From contig JAIVFJ010000011.1 of the NCBI GenBank assembly GCA_025765615.1, forward strand, positions 1 to 64,000: a DNA stretch of 64,000 nt. Reading direction: 5' to 3'. Position numbers and translations under genes: made by a program. Positions 36,932 through 46,906 of the stretch are shown here, in pieces; positions within the stretch are counted from its first letter, which is position 1; each line of letters begins with the position of its first letter. The notes beneath the pieces are model-generated. The model saw only the letters and a program-made list of their open reading frames with translations, did not search any database and had not been told where the DNA came from. This stretch comes from Zopfochytrium polystomum. Its lineage: Eukaryota; Chytridiomycota; Chytridiomycetes; Chytridiales; Chytridiaceae.

Positions 36932-37422
36932 AGAGTCGATCAGCTTAGGCTTACCTTAATTCACTCCGTTCGACCTTCGCCCTTTGCTCTTAATTGTTTT
37001 TCTTTTTCTTTTTTGGCTCGTCCGTGATAGAGTGTTTCGCCCGGGCTGCGTTTTGTGTTCTTCTCCGGATTCGCCCAACAGGCTCTTGGCGAGGCGGAAA
37101 GTGATTGGGAAACACGGGGGGAGTGTTGGTAAGGGACGTGGATCTGGAACGGGGGAGGGAGGCTCGGTGCGGGTGTCGAGGGAGGAGGTCAGCGAGTAGG
37201 GACCACGCAGGCACGCTCCCGTCGGGGGCCGGACTCGCGGGGCGAGGGGTCCCCGGCCTTCTTTATATGCTAACGGGACCGACCCCCCAGGTGGTCAGTT
37301 CCTCGCTCCCTGCCCCGATCGCTGAAAGCCCCTCCGACGCGCGCGGTGGAAAACGTTGGGGGTGTTGCCTCGCGCGCAGTGGGGCTCTTTCGAGACATTT
37401 ATGCACGTGGGGTCGGTGTGTG

Positions 37423-37471
<49 letters not shown>

Positions 37472-37817
37472 GAGAGAGAGAGAGTGAGAGTGAGTGGGTG
37501 AGTGAGTGAGTGAGAGTGAGAGAGAGTGAGAGAGACTGAGAGAGAGAGAGAGAGAGAGTGAGTGAGTGAGTGAGTGAGTGAGAGTGAGAGAGAGTGAGAG
37601 AGAGAGCGAGAGAGTGAGAGAGAGAGTGAGAGAGAGAGTGTGTGTGTGGGAGGTTCAAGGGGAACAAGTGGGAGGCAGCCGAGAGGGTGGAGGCCCGTGG
37701 GGGGGAAAAAAAAAAAGAACAAGGAGGCTGATGGGAGAGGGAAGAAATGAGCCGTGACTCAGACAGATGATATGGACGGCGACCGAGACGGCACACGAGT
37801 TCTCCGGGGGTGAGGGC

Positions 37818-37864
<47 letters not shown>

Positions 37865-38095
37865 GAGAGAAGCGAGAGAGAGGACAAGGGGGGGAAATCG
37901 ATCGTAATCAGCCGATCGCGCGTGTGTCGCGTGATGTGCGTTGCATATGCGTGTGAGAGGAGGAGGAGGAGGAGGAGGAGGGGGAGGCGTTTTTGGTTTT
38001 CGCGTTATCTGCGTGTATCATCATCATGCATCAGCTTTTGATTCCCCTCGTTGTTTGGGAGACAGAAATCGACGGGGGCGAGCGGGGGAAACAAG

Positions 38096-38127
<32 letters not shown>

Positions 38128-38604
38128 CAAACCCGTGACATCGCACGTCAAGAACGCACAGCAAAATGCAATCATACCGCGTACGCACGCTCGCGCGCGC
38201 GCGCGCGCGCAGGGTTCCCTCCGTCTCCGGCTGTTTGTGTTCAGCCGGGCCCTGCGATGAAAGAGAGAGAGCGCAAATGTAAAATTGTCTCCCAACCCGA
38301 CTTTCTCCCTCCCCCCTCTCCGTCCTCCCCCTTCCAGGTTTCCGTGACGGGTCGGCGCGTTTGTGCTGCTTCTCGCAGACACATCTAACTTGCACACAAG
38401 AGAGAGCGAGAGAACCCATGCACGAAGATATTGATGACTGCATATACGCGCTGACGCAAACACAAAAAGGAAAAAAAAAATACGAAAAGCTCATAAGCCC
38501 AAATACCCCGCCTAACCCAAACAGGTTACATGTAAGCAATAAAAAACCCCCCCGGTCAAATTCAATACCCCCTCTCCCGCTCCCCCTGTTCACGGCGCGA
38601 GCTG
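36932..38604. other. Intergenic region with abundant microsatellites
   Basis: Between two reverse-strand genes, this holds the promoter of the cyclin gene, the long GA array, a second (GA)n at about 37821-37853, a (GC)n at about 38190-38212 and an A run at about 38096-38126. Apparent reading frames are translations of these repeats. Confidence 0.6.
37426..37653. repeat. (GA)n array with interspersed GAGT units
   Basis: About 225 bases of GAGA broken by GTGA/GAGT variants and ending in (GT)n. It is the largest microsatellite in the window. Confidence 0.9.
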
Positions 38605-41600
38605 CTACAGCACATGAGCTCCCGCCGAAACTACCGGCGGAACCGCGTAGACGTCGTCGATGCCGCCGCCGCCGCCGGTGCCTTCTGTCGGTGGCGTCGG
38701 CGGGTGGCGCGTGGTGCCGTCCGGGGCTGTCGCAAAGCGGCCCTGTGTGCGCGGAAAGACGACCGAGTCCTTTGCGGGGTTTTGTTGTTGTTTGTTGTTG
38801 TTATTGTTGTCAGTTTTCTTCTCACTTTGCAGTTTCGCGCCAAATGCCCGCACCCCCCCCTTTGTATATATTTTACCGAGTTCCAGTTCCAGCCGCCAAA
38901 GCGCGTCGCGCCGTAGTCGCGGTACGCCTGGTTGACCTCATCGGCCGTGTTCATCACAAACGGGCCGAACCGCACGACCGGCTCGTCGATGGGTTTGCCT
39001 GGATATCGTTTGTTTGGTGTGTGAAGGTGTGTGCGTGCGAGCGAGCGTGCGTGCGTGCGTGCGTGTGATTGCGTGTTGAGCGTGTGTTGCAAAAGGCGGA
39101 GTGTCTCGATGTGAGCGTGCAGTGAGCGTGCGATGCCGCTTCGAGTCAGCGCGCGGGGGCCAGGGAAAATAAAAAAAGAAGAGAAAAAAAAAAAAAAAAA
39201 AAAAAAGAGAAAGAAAATCAAGAAACAGAAACCGCTCCACATCCGACTCGCCTCACCGTGCAGCACCAGCACCTCCACGTCCGCGTCATCGTCGCCGCCG
39301 CCGCCGCACCACCGCAGCACCGTCTCGGCGGATCCGACGACCTCGACAAAATGCATCGGCGGGACGAGCTCCCCGCCGTCGCCGTCCTCGTCGACAGCCG
39401 CCGCGCCCGCTCCGCCTCGGCCTCCTTCTGCGGCTTCAACGCCTCCTCCGCCGTCGCCGTGCTCGATTCCCGCGTCTGGCGCGCGCCGTCGCTTCCCGTT
39501 TTTGCGCGGCTGGCCCGGGTGCGACGCTGCAGAGGAGGCGAGAAAGGAAGGAAATGAAGAGGAGGTGGTGGACGAGGACGAGGAAACACGCACGCCGCCG
39601 CCGCCGCCGCCGCCCTCGACGACGTAGACGGTCCGCAGAGATCCCGAAAGGCCTGCAGGCAGCAGTACGCACGGCGGGTAGTCGTCGTGGTCGTCCGTGT
39701 TGCTGTGGTCGTCGTCGTCGTTGCGGTTGTCGTCGTAGTCGATATCGGTGTTGCCATTGTCATTGTCCCTGGCACCACCGTTCACCTTGCCGAGGCTGGA
39801 GCTGCGCAGTCGCCGCCGGCGGCGACGGCTGCTGTTGCGGCGCGGAGCGTGCAGCGTGATGTGGAGGATAGCAACGTCGTTAGCAGGGTCGGCCGCCCAG
39901 CTGTCCCTGTTTGGCGACGGCGGTGGCGGCGAGGACGGGGTGCCCGCACCACTGCTGTACAGGGAGCCTCCGGCGTAGACCGTGATGGTGCTTTTACCGT
40001 CGGGGGAGCGGAGCTTGGGGATCTTTTTTGCGATGAAAGGGCAGGGTCCGGCAGCTTAGTGTCGCGGCACATGGGTCCGTCGCGTGAACCACACGCGACC
40101 AATCAGCAAAAGGAAACGAACAAAAAAAACGCGGGGAAAAAAAAAGAAGGAAAGGAAATAAACAAAGAAAACGCACGTCTTCGGCCCAGTGCACCGTCTC
40201 GGCGGGCGCGGCAAACTTTGCGCGGCGCGGCAGGTTGAGCCAGATCTGAAAGAGCCGCAGCGGGTTGGGCGCGTCGGTGTTGATGAGCGGAAACATTTCA
40301 GCGTGGGCGATGCCGCGTCCGCTATGAATGAATGAATGCGGTGGTGGGTGGGTGAAAGAAGAAGAAGAAGAAGGAAAAGAAAGAAAAAAGAAGAGCGAGC
40401 ATCATCAGTCTTGCATTTGAAACCCGGAAGAAAAAAACAGAAAAGAAAAGAAAAGATGGGCGGCATTCTTACTCTACAGCCCAAACTCGCCCTCCCTCCC
40501 CTCCACATCGCCTGCATATATGCATGCATGCATGCATACGCGCACTCGACTCAAAAGGGCACTACTCACGCGGTAATCCACTGCACGTCGCCAAAGCCGT
40601 AGCGGCTCGACCCGCCCAGGGAGCTCGTGTGGTCGACCGTGCCTGTTGGTTTTGTTTTGTTTTTTTGTTTTTTTTTTGTTTGTTTTTTGGGCCCCCACAC
40701 GAGATAAATCGTTTCAGCACGTGCCGTGACCTTTTTGGCTGGCACACACTCCCCCACACTCCCGCACACTCCCCCCCACACACATACAAACACACGCGCA
40801 CACTCTGCCCATCGCCCCGCCTCAACTCCATTGACTTGCACTTTACCCGATAACGTGCACGTGATGGTTTCGAGCCCTAGTTGGTTATTGTTGTTTGGAG
40901 AGGGCAAGGGGGAGGGGGGCGGAGTAGGTTTTGCCCTGAAAGAAGACTGCAAAGACGGAAGGCGTTGTGGTTCTTACCTCGATGAGGGTGCGTGGGGAAC
41001 CCGGGGATCCTCTTGCCGTAGTACTGCCGGGAGTGCGTTTCGTTCCGTTTCGTTCCGTTTCGTTCGTTCAGTTCGTTGTCGTTGTGTTGTTGGGGTTGTT
41101 TTCGTGAGCGAACTCCCGGTGAGGCAGGCGCAGCCAAGAAGATCGCGTTTCGGCGGCGCCAAAAAGCGTCGCAAGCACACTCCAGCTCTCTCCGCTGCGC
41201 TCTCTCTCTCTCTCTTTGTCTCTCTCTGTCTCACCATCTTGTACTCCGCCGCGTGGTTAAAGTCGTTTCCGGACCCGCGTCGCGGCGCCTCCATTCGCTC
41301 GTTGCCCTCCGGGTACGCGTCCTTGTGGTAGCCGCAAAACAGGAACGGGTTTTGCACGGGGAACTGCGTCGGGATCGGCAGCGGGCCGCGACGCACCACA
41401 ATGTCCCTCCTCCTGCTGTGGCTGCTATTGTTGATGCTGTTGGTGTTGCTTCTGATGCTTCTGGCGTTGCTGCTGCTGCTGGTGGTGGTGGTGCTAGTGG
41501 TGCTGAGGCGGAGCGTCGCGGAGGATGCAGATGCAGATGCAGGCGAGGACGACGACAGCGACGACGACGACGACGATGATGATGATGATGATGATGATGA

Positions 41601-41723
41601 CGATGATGATGATGATGACGGCGGCGGTGGCAGAGGAGGAGGAGGAGGAGATGCGGCAGTTGGGGGGGCCGACGGCGGCAGCAACGGCGAAAGGCCGGTG
41701 GCGTCGTCTTCGTCGTCGGGCAT
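38605..41723 (-). CDS. Pirin family protein
   Basis: Eight exons read out consistently, all with GT/AG ends: 41723-41235, 41023-40978, 40876-40847, 40642-40570, 40321-40177, 40022-39257, 38998-38877 and 38769-38605. Joined, the cupin core gives NPFLFCGYHKDAYP, RIPGFPTHPHRG, LETITCTLSG, DHTSSLGGSSRYGFGDVQW, ITAGRGIAHAEMFP and IWLNLPRRAKF. The pirin C-terminal block is EPVVRFGPFVMNTADEV, then FPRTQGRFA. His residues at PTHPHRG and GRGIAHAE are the usual metal ligands of the N-terminal cupin. Exon 1 has an acidic, poly-Ser leader and exon 6 a long Asp/Asn/Gly/Arg-rich insertion, making it larger than the usual 290 or so residues. Pirins are Fe(II) proteins with roles as quercetinase-like enzymes or nuclear cofactors; which applies here is unknown. 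Confidence 0.9.
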
Positions 41724-42013
41724 GTGAACTGATATTTTTTTTTTTTTTCTCCTTTTTTTCTTTTCCCCCACTTCAAGTAATACGTTGCGGCGATTGTCCA
41801 CAAGAGAGAGTGAGAAAAAAAAGGAAAAAGAAAAAAAAAATTTCGCGACCGGGCTCGGATCAATGGCCTTGTCGTCAACCACGGCTTTGATTTGGACGTA
41901 TGACAAAACGATTCCCACTACTCCCCACCTCCACCCTCCCCTCCCCCTCCCACCGAATTCAGAGGCGTAAGGAGTACCTTGTTTGTTTTCCATTCTTCCT
42001 TCAAGCAACAACT

Positions 42014-42146
42014 ATGTCGGTTTTGCAAAGACCCCAGTCCTCCGCCATCAGCGGCTCTGTTGAGTTGGGAGAAAGCGTTACACCTGACTCTGTCGCAGGT
42101 GGAGCTGGAGAACAAGCTCAATCTCAGGCTCAATCAATAGGCTCAG
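42014..42146 (+). CDS. Possible first coding exon of an unknown gene
   Basis: An ATG at 42014 opens a Ser/Gln-rich frame (MSVLQRPQSSAISG) that reaches a plausible donor at 42147 (cag|gtaaaa) or reads on to a stop at 42220. It diverges from the pirin gene 290 bases away. It may be the start of the LRR gene whose later exons lie at 52-56 kb. However, I could not join the frames convincingly, and the retrotransposon array lies between. Confidence 0.3.
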
Positions 42147-42220
42147 GTAAAAACAACAGCAACGGTCCAACAGCAATGGTCCTACAGCGCAGTCAGTCGG
42201 TCGGTGCGGTCCCAGTCTGA

Positions 42221-42890
42221 TCCATCCCTTTACCCCAAAACGGCCAGTTGGGTACTGTTGTTTGTTTGTTTGTTTGCTTGCTTGCTTGCTTGCTTGCGCG
42301 TGCGCGCAGGGGTTATTTATGTTTGTGTGTGTGTGTGTGAGTTGGTTGTGCAGAGTGCTTTTGCTTCTTCTTTTTCTTTCTTTTTCTTCTTCATTTCCTT
42401 CGATTTCCAGGGGACATAACACCACGGCAAGGCAAGGAGAAATGAAGCTGAGCAGGTTTGGAGAGGGGGTAGGTTAGCTACACCAAGGAGAAATGGAGCT
42501 GTTGAGATTTGAGCCTAGGAAGCCAGCTTCCTATGTCGACGGCAGTCTCGTCGCTGCCGCCAATGCGACTTACACTAAGTCAGGTGAGCCAAAAGGCCTA
42601 ATCTGAATCCAACAAAAAGAGTTAGGTGAAGACGGCAGTGATTCTAGCTTTGCTTTCCTAGGCTTCGCCGGCGAGGACCATGCAATTAGAATCACACTCA
42701 ATGGGTTCAGAGAAATGTTGAACCAGGGCAGCTCACAGCAGCTCCAGGTCAGCTGACTGTTGTCTGAACCAATGTTGAACCAGGGACTGGTTGATTTGAA
42801 ATGCCCCTGATGATTTCAAATCATCTTTCCTCTGTGGGAAGACCGGTCACTGGACACAGACCTCTGGACAGACCTTGGTTGATTTGAAAT
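42221..42890. other. Non-coding flank of the retrotransposon array, with short repeats and a palindrome
   Basis: It contains tetranucleotide runs (GTTT, then GCTT, about 42258-42297), a tgttgaaccaggg motif present twice (about 42714 and 42770), and the perfect 11-bp inverted repeat TGATTTGAAAT/ATTTCAAATCA at about 42790-42822. A second copy of that inverted repeat is split by the retrotransposon insertion. Confidence 0.5.
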
Positions 42891-42918
42891 TGTTATGAAT
42901 CACCCTCTGGAAACCTCT

Positions 42919-43052
42919 GGAACCTTCTAGAACATTCCTTCATGGAACCTTCTGGAACCTTCTGGAACTTTCTAGAACATTCCTGACTTGTCTTGTTGTC
43001 ATTGGTATCATTGGTATCATTGTATTACTAATTGCTCTTTCTGGAACTTTCT
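42919..43052 (+). promoter_or_regulatory. Heat-shock-element (HSF-binding) array in the LTR
   Basis: HSF sites are inverted nGAAn/nTTCn pentamers. Four perfect alternating units occupy 42919-42938 (GGAAC CTTCT AGAAC ATTCC). After one non-matching 5-base slot, eight more perfect units occupy 42944-42983. Three further units lie at 43038-43052. The one base that differs in LTR1 (CTTCT to TTTCT) keeps the consensus. The same arrays are at 46935-46999 and 50951-51015, and a slightly degraded version starts at 57579. Confidence 0.75.
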
Positions 43053-43083
43053 TGGAGTCTTGACAAGGAACACTCTCAAAAGG

Positions 43084-43089
43084 TATAAA
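43084..43089 (+). promoter_or_regulatory. TATA box of the LTR promoter
   Basis: TATAAA within ggtataaaaggggg, about 30 bases upstream of the predicted RNA start near 43115-43119. The same box is present in the other LTRs. Confidence 0.75.
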
Positions 43090-43201
43090 AGGGGGATGGG
43101 GGACCTGTCCCATCCCTCAAGTGAATTATTGTTTCCAATACAATCATCACTCCTCTCAGTTCCTTGTCTGCCTTGTCCTGTCCTGCCCTGTTCCTGACAT
43201 C

Positions 43202-43212
43202 ATAATTCACTT
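43202..43212 (+). other. Primer-binding site, probably self-primed
   Basis: ATAATTCACTT lies two bases after LTR1. It is the exact reverse complement of AAGTGAATTAT at 43119-43129, about 35 bases after the TATA box and so at or near the RNA 5' end. This is the arrangement of Tf1/sushi-type elements, where the mRNA 5' end folds back as primer. The short stretch I examined does not resemble a tRNA 3' end complement. Confidence 0.65.
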
Positions 43213-43239
43213 CACCCTCTCCCACTACTCTCTGCCATC

Positions 43240-44163
43240 ATGTCTGACCCAAACAACACCTTCCCTGATGCAACTGCCTTCCAAGCCTTGATGGACCAAT
43301 TACAAGCCCTCTCAAGACAGACACACCAACTTCAAGAACAAGTCCTTCACCAGCAGCACCAGCTTCAACAACAACTTCACCAACAAGAACATCAAGCTCT
43401 TCCCCTGCCCCAAGCCAACCAAGCAAGAGAGCCCAAGGTTCCCAGCCCTGACAAGTTCACTGGGCTGGCCAAAGACCTTAGGAACTTTATGGCCACTGTG
43501 GAGAATGTCATCCTTCTCCAACCTTCAAGATTTCCCAGTGAGCAAGTCAAGGTTCTTTTCACAAGCACCCTCCTGTCTGGTCAAGCTCAATCATGGTACA
43601 GATCTCTCCCAAGCACACCCACCACCCTGCAAGAGCTCTGGGAGGGGCTGGAAGCTACCTTTGGTGACCCCTACGCATCTTGGACAGCAAGATCCAAGCT
43701 CAAGCATATCAAGCAAGGAAAGCAATCTTGTGTGGCCTACACCAACCAATTCAAGCAACTAGCCAGAGACTCTGGATACAATGATGCAGCTCTGATGGAG
43801 CTGTACCATGATGGTCTCCATGAGTCTATCCAAGACATGCTCTCCCAGTCTCTGCACATCCCTGAGACCTTGGAAGAGTACATTCTCCTTGCCATCAAGA
43901 TTGACAACAGACTCTACTCCAAGAGGCTGAAGCAAAGACAAGTAGGAACTACATCAAGACCTACCCCAGTTCCTCAAGCTCTCACAGTTCCTGAACCCAT
44001 GCAAGTGGATGCAGTTGAGACACTTCCTAAGGGTCCTCTGAGCCAAGAGGAGAAAACAAGGAGGGCCCAGCAGGGACTGTGTTTTTACTGTGGCTCCAAG
44101 GAGCATGCTGTCAAGGACTGCCCAAGGAAGAAGCACCCAAACTCCCAGGTCCAGGCTCACTGA
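43240..44163 (+). CDS. gag: Gag of retrotransposon unit 1
   Basis: 307 residues from the first ATG after the primer-binding site. A Gln-rich coiled segment (residues about 10-55) is followed by a Ty3-type Gag core (FTGLAKDLRNFMATVENV; AQSWYRSLP; FKQLARDSGYNDAALMELYH). The CCHC zinc knuckle CFYCGSKEHAVKDC is at residues about 284-297. It is the capsid-forming polyprotein that packages element RNA. Protease lies in the -1 frame and overlaps the last part of gag. Confidence 0.93.
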   Translation: MSDPNNTFPDATAFQALMDQLQALSRQTHQLQEQVLHQQHQLQQQLHQQEHQALPLPQANQAREPKVPSPDKFTGLAKDLRNFMATVENVILLQPSRFPSEQVKVLFTSTLLSGQAQSWYRSLPSTPTTLQELWEGLEATFGDPYASWTARSKLKHIKQGKQSCVAYTNQFKQLARDSGYNDAALMELYHDGLHESIQDMLSQSLHIPETLEEYILLAIKIDNRLYSKRLKQRQVGTTSRPTPVPQALTVPEPMQVDAVETLPKGPLSQEEKTRRAQQGLCFYCGSKEHAVKDCPRKKHPNSQVQAH

Positions 44164-44181
44164 GGGGCAATTCCCTGGACC
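44136..44181 (+). promoter_or_regulatory. Programmed -1 ribosomal frameshift signal at the gag-pol junction
   Basis: Slippery heptamer C CCA AAC at 44136-44142, in phase with gag codons. A 5-base spacer follows, then an 8-bp perfect stem GGTCCAGG (44148-44155) / CCTGGACC (44174-44181). Shifting -1 enters the frame that encodes the DSGS protease. The same signal is in unit 2 (48152-48197) and in the deletion derivative (58795-58840). Confidence 0.75.
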
Positions 44182-44404
44182 CTCCTCCAAGCTGCCCCTG
44201 TTTCATCACCACCACCAGCACCACAAACACCTCAGATTCCAAGCCCCACCAACTCACCATGGATGTCAAGATTCAACTCTCACCCAAGTCAACCATCACA
44301 ACCAAGGCCCTTATAGACTCTGGATCATCCTGCAACATCATTGATGCCACCCTTGCCAAGTCTTGTGCCATTCCTACGATCAAGAAATCCACACCCCTCA
44401 AGGT
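44143..44404 (+). pseudogene. Protease remnant of unit 1
   Basis: In the -1 frame after gag: KIQLSPKSTITTKALIDSGS, with the aspartic protease DSG triad, then sequence up to KKSTPLKV. Here it fuses out of frame to the middle of RT (stop at 44441). Compared with the derivative at 57551-59918, the rest of the protease is missing. Confidence 0.8.
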
Positions 44405-46906
44405 CCACTGCCTCTCATCTCTGAATTACTGGACAAACTGAGCCATGCAAGGATATTTTCCAAGATTGACCTCAGAGGTGCCTACAATTTGGTCAGAATT
44501 AAGCCCCAGGATCAATGGAAGACTGCCTTCAGATGCAAATACGGTCACTTTGAGTACTTGGTTATGCCCTTTGGACTTACCAATGCTCCAGCTATTTTCC
44601 AAGGCATGATGAATGACATCTTCAGGGATATTCTGGACCTTTTTGTCATTGTCTACCTGGATGATATCCTGGTATTTTCATCTGACACTGCAAGCCATAT
44701 GGGACATGTCAAGACTGTCTTGGAGAGACTCAGACAGCATCACCTCTATGCAAAGCTGGAGAAGTGTGAATTCCACAAGACCTCCATTGAGTTTTTGGGG
44801 TTCATTGTGTCTGACAAAGGGATCTCCATGGCACCAGACAAGATCCAAACTATTCTTGAATGGAAGGCTCCAAATTCCATCAAGGATGTACAAAGCTTCC
44901 TTGGATTTTGCAACTTCTGCAGAACCTTCATTGCCAACTATTCTGCCATAGCCAAGCCTCTCACTGATCTCACCAAGAAGACCACCAAGTTTGAATGGAC
45001 CCCAGCAGCAGAGCAAGCCTGGCTAGCTCTTAAGACAGCAACCACAAGTGCACCACTCCTTAAGCATGTGGATCCCTTGCTTCCCTTCACCTTGGAAACT
45101 GATGCCTCAGACTATGCCCTTGGCGCTGTTCTGTCCCAGCCAAGCTCTCAGGACCCCTCTGCTCCTCTGCATCCAGTGGCATATTACTCCAGGAAGCTGA
45201 ACAGTGCTGAGTGTAACTACACAGTCCATGACAAGGAGTTGCTTGCAATTGTGGAAGCATTCAAATTCTGGAGACACTACTTGGCTGGTTCTAAAGGCAT
45301 CTCTGTCTATTCTGATCACAAGAACCTCACCTTCTTCAGGGCAAGGAGGTTGCTCAAGCAGAGGCATGCCAGGTGGGCTGAACTGCTCTCTGAGTATGAC
45401 TTTAAGCTGTGCTATTCTCCTGGCCACCTTAACACTGTGGCTGATGCCCTGTCAAGAAGAACAGACCTTGCACCTGAAGGGGGAGATGGTTTCACCCCAC
45501 CATCCAAGACACACCTTTCATTGCTTCCTGACAGTGTGTGGGCCCATGCTATTTCCAAGGACCCCAAGCCTCACAAGATTCAAATCAGCCAAGAAGAGGA
45601 AAAACTTGAGATACTCAAGACAAGGCATGATGCAGCAACAGCTGGACACCCAGGAGAGCACAAGACATATGAGCTTGTTTCCAGAGACTTCTACTGGCCA
45701 GGCATGAGGAAGTACATCAAGAACTATGTCAGCAGCTGTGAAACCTGTCAAAGAAACAAATCCAGCAGACACAAGCCCTATGGACTTCTGGAGCCCCTCC
45801 CAATTGCCATAAGCCCTTGGTCATCAATATCCATGGACTTCATTGTGAAACTGCCCCCATCCCATGGATTTGACTCTATCCTTGTTGTCATCTGCAGAAG
45901 GACAAAGTTGGCCCATTTCATCCCCTGCACTGAGAATATAGATGCACAAGGAACAGCAGACCTGTTTTTGCAGCACATATTCAGGCTCCATGGGCTGCCT
46001 CAGTCAATCGTCAGTGACAGAGGACCACAGTTCAGATCTCAATTTTGGAAAGCACTCACTGCAGCCCTTGGAATCAAGTCTCAACTGTCAACTGCTTATC
46101 ACCCTCAGACTGATGGACAAACAGAAAGAACAAACCAGACTCTGGAGCAGTATTTGAGGTGCTATGTCAGCTATCAACAGGATGATTGGCCCACCCTCCT
46201 TCCACTGGCAGAATTTGCTCTCAACAATTCTCTCCACTCAAGCACCCAGCTATCTCCTTTCTTTGCAACCTATGGCTTCAATCCAAGAGGAGATCTTTTG
46301 GGACAAGAGACCCTATCCAATGTCCAAGCTCCTGCTGTGGCTTCACACTTGCATAAGCTCAAGATCATCAGCACCTTCCTGGACTCCACCCTGAAGCAAG
46401 CCCAAGAAGATGCCTCAAGATTCGCCAACACTCACAGAATGGACCATGACCTTGCTGTGGGTCAACAAGTTTGGCTTCTGAGGAAGAACTTGCAGACCAA
46501 AAGACCAAGTCCCAAGCTAGACAACCTCAAGTTGGGACCTTTCAAGATCTTGGAGCAAATCAATCCAGTCACCTTCAAGCTGGATCTCCCTGCATCCATG
46601 AAGATCCACCCAGTTTTCCATGTCAGCCTTTTAGAGAAGTTTGTGGCCAATTCCATTCCAGGCAGAGTTGTTCCTCCTCCTCCTCCAGTTGAGGTAGAAG
46701 GTGAAGAGGAATTTGAGGTTGAACAAATCTTGGATGCCAAGTGGTTTGGAAGGACACTCAAGTTCCTTGTCAAGTGGAAAGGTTACTCAGATGCTGACAA
46801 CACCTGGGAGCCTGAGTCAAACCTCACTCACTGCCAAGACCTTCTGCTCGAGTTCAAGACCAGGTACCCCACCAAGTTGCAGAAGAGGCCTAAAAGGGGG
46901 AGATGA
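44405..46906 (+). CDS. pol: RT-RNase H-integrase-chromodomain of unit 1, N-terminally truncated
   Basis: It begins inside RT at PLPLISELLDKL, so the first RT block is gone. RT palm YLDDILVF is present. RNase H follows (TDASDYALGAVLSQ, YSDHKNLTFF). Integrase has an HHCC finger (GHPGEHKTYEL, CETCQRN), the core Asp residues (MDFIVKLP, VSDRGPQF) and a GPF module. A terminal chromodomain reads FLVKWKGYSDADNTWEPESN. Chromodomains steer such elements to histone-marked chromatin. The stop codon abuts the next LTR. It lies in a third frame relative to gag and protease because of the internal deletion. Confidence 0.9.
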   Translation, partial: PLPLISELLDKLSHARIFSKIDLRGAYNLVRIKPQDQWKTAFRCKYGHFEYLVMPFGLTNAPAIFQGMMNDIFRDILDLFVIVYLDDILVFSSDTASHMGHVKTVLERLRQHHLYAKLEKCEFHKTSIEFLGFIVSDKGISMAPDKIQTILEWKAPNSIKDVQSFLGFCNFCRTFIANYSAIAKPLTDLTKKTTKFEWTPAAEQAWLALKTATTSAPLLKHVDPLLPFTLETDASDYALGAVLSQPSSQDPSAPLHPVAYYSRKLNSAECNYTVHDKELLAIVEAFKFWRHYLAGSKGISVYSDHKNLTFFRARRLLKQRHARWAELLSEYDFKLCYSPGHLNTVADALSRRTDLAPEGGDGFTPPSKTHLSLLPDSVWAHAISKDPKPHKIQISQEEEKLEILKTRHDAATAGHPGEHKTYELVSRDFYWPGMRKYIKNYVSSCETCQRNKSSRHKPYGLLEPLPIAISPWSSISMDFIVKLPPSHGFDSILVVICRRTKLAHFIPCTENIDAQGTADLFLQHIFRLHGLPQSIVSDRGPQFRSQFWKALTAALGIKSQLSTAYHPQTDGQTERTNQTLEQYLRCYVSYQQDDWPTLLPLAEFALNNSLHSSTQLSPFFATYGFNPRGDLLGQETLSNVQAPAVASHLHKLKIISTFLDSTLKQAQEDASRFANTHRMDHDLAVGQQVWLLRKNLQTKRPSPKLDNLKLGPFKILEQINPVTFKLDLPASMKIHPVFHVSLLEKFVANSIPGRVVPPPPPVEVEGEEEFEVEQILDAKWFGRTLKFLVKWKGYSDADNTWEPESNLTHCQDLLLEFKTRYPTKLQKRPKRGR

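Larger units (their letters stand above)
42891..43199 (+). repeat. LTR1 of the tandem array
   Basis: 309 bases, starting TGTTATGAATC and ending TTCCTGACA. It carries the heat-shock-element run, a TATA box and the predicted transcript start. Confidence 0.93.

Noticed and set aside
37263..37796. Ser/Leu/His-rich reverse-strand frame
   Set aside because: It is a direct translation of the (GA)n/(GT)n microsatellite.
45107..46157. Antisense and alternate-frame ORFs over RT and integrase
   Set aside because: They overlap a pol frame with conserved catalytic motifs, so they are shadows.
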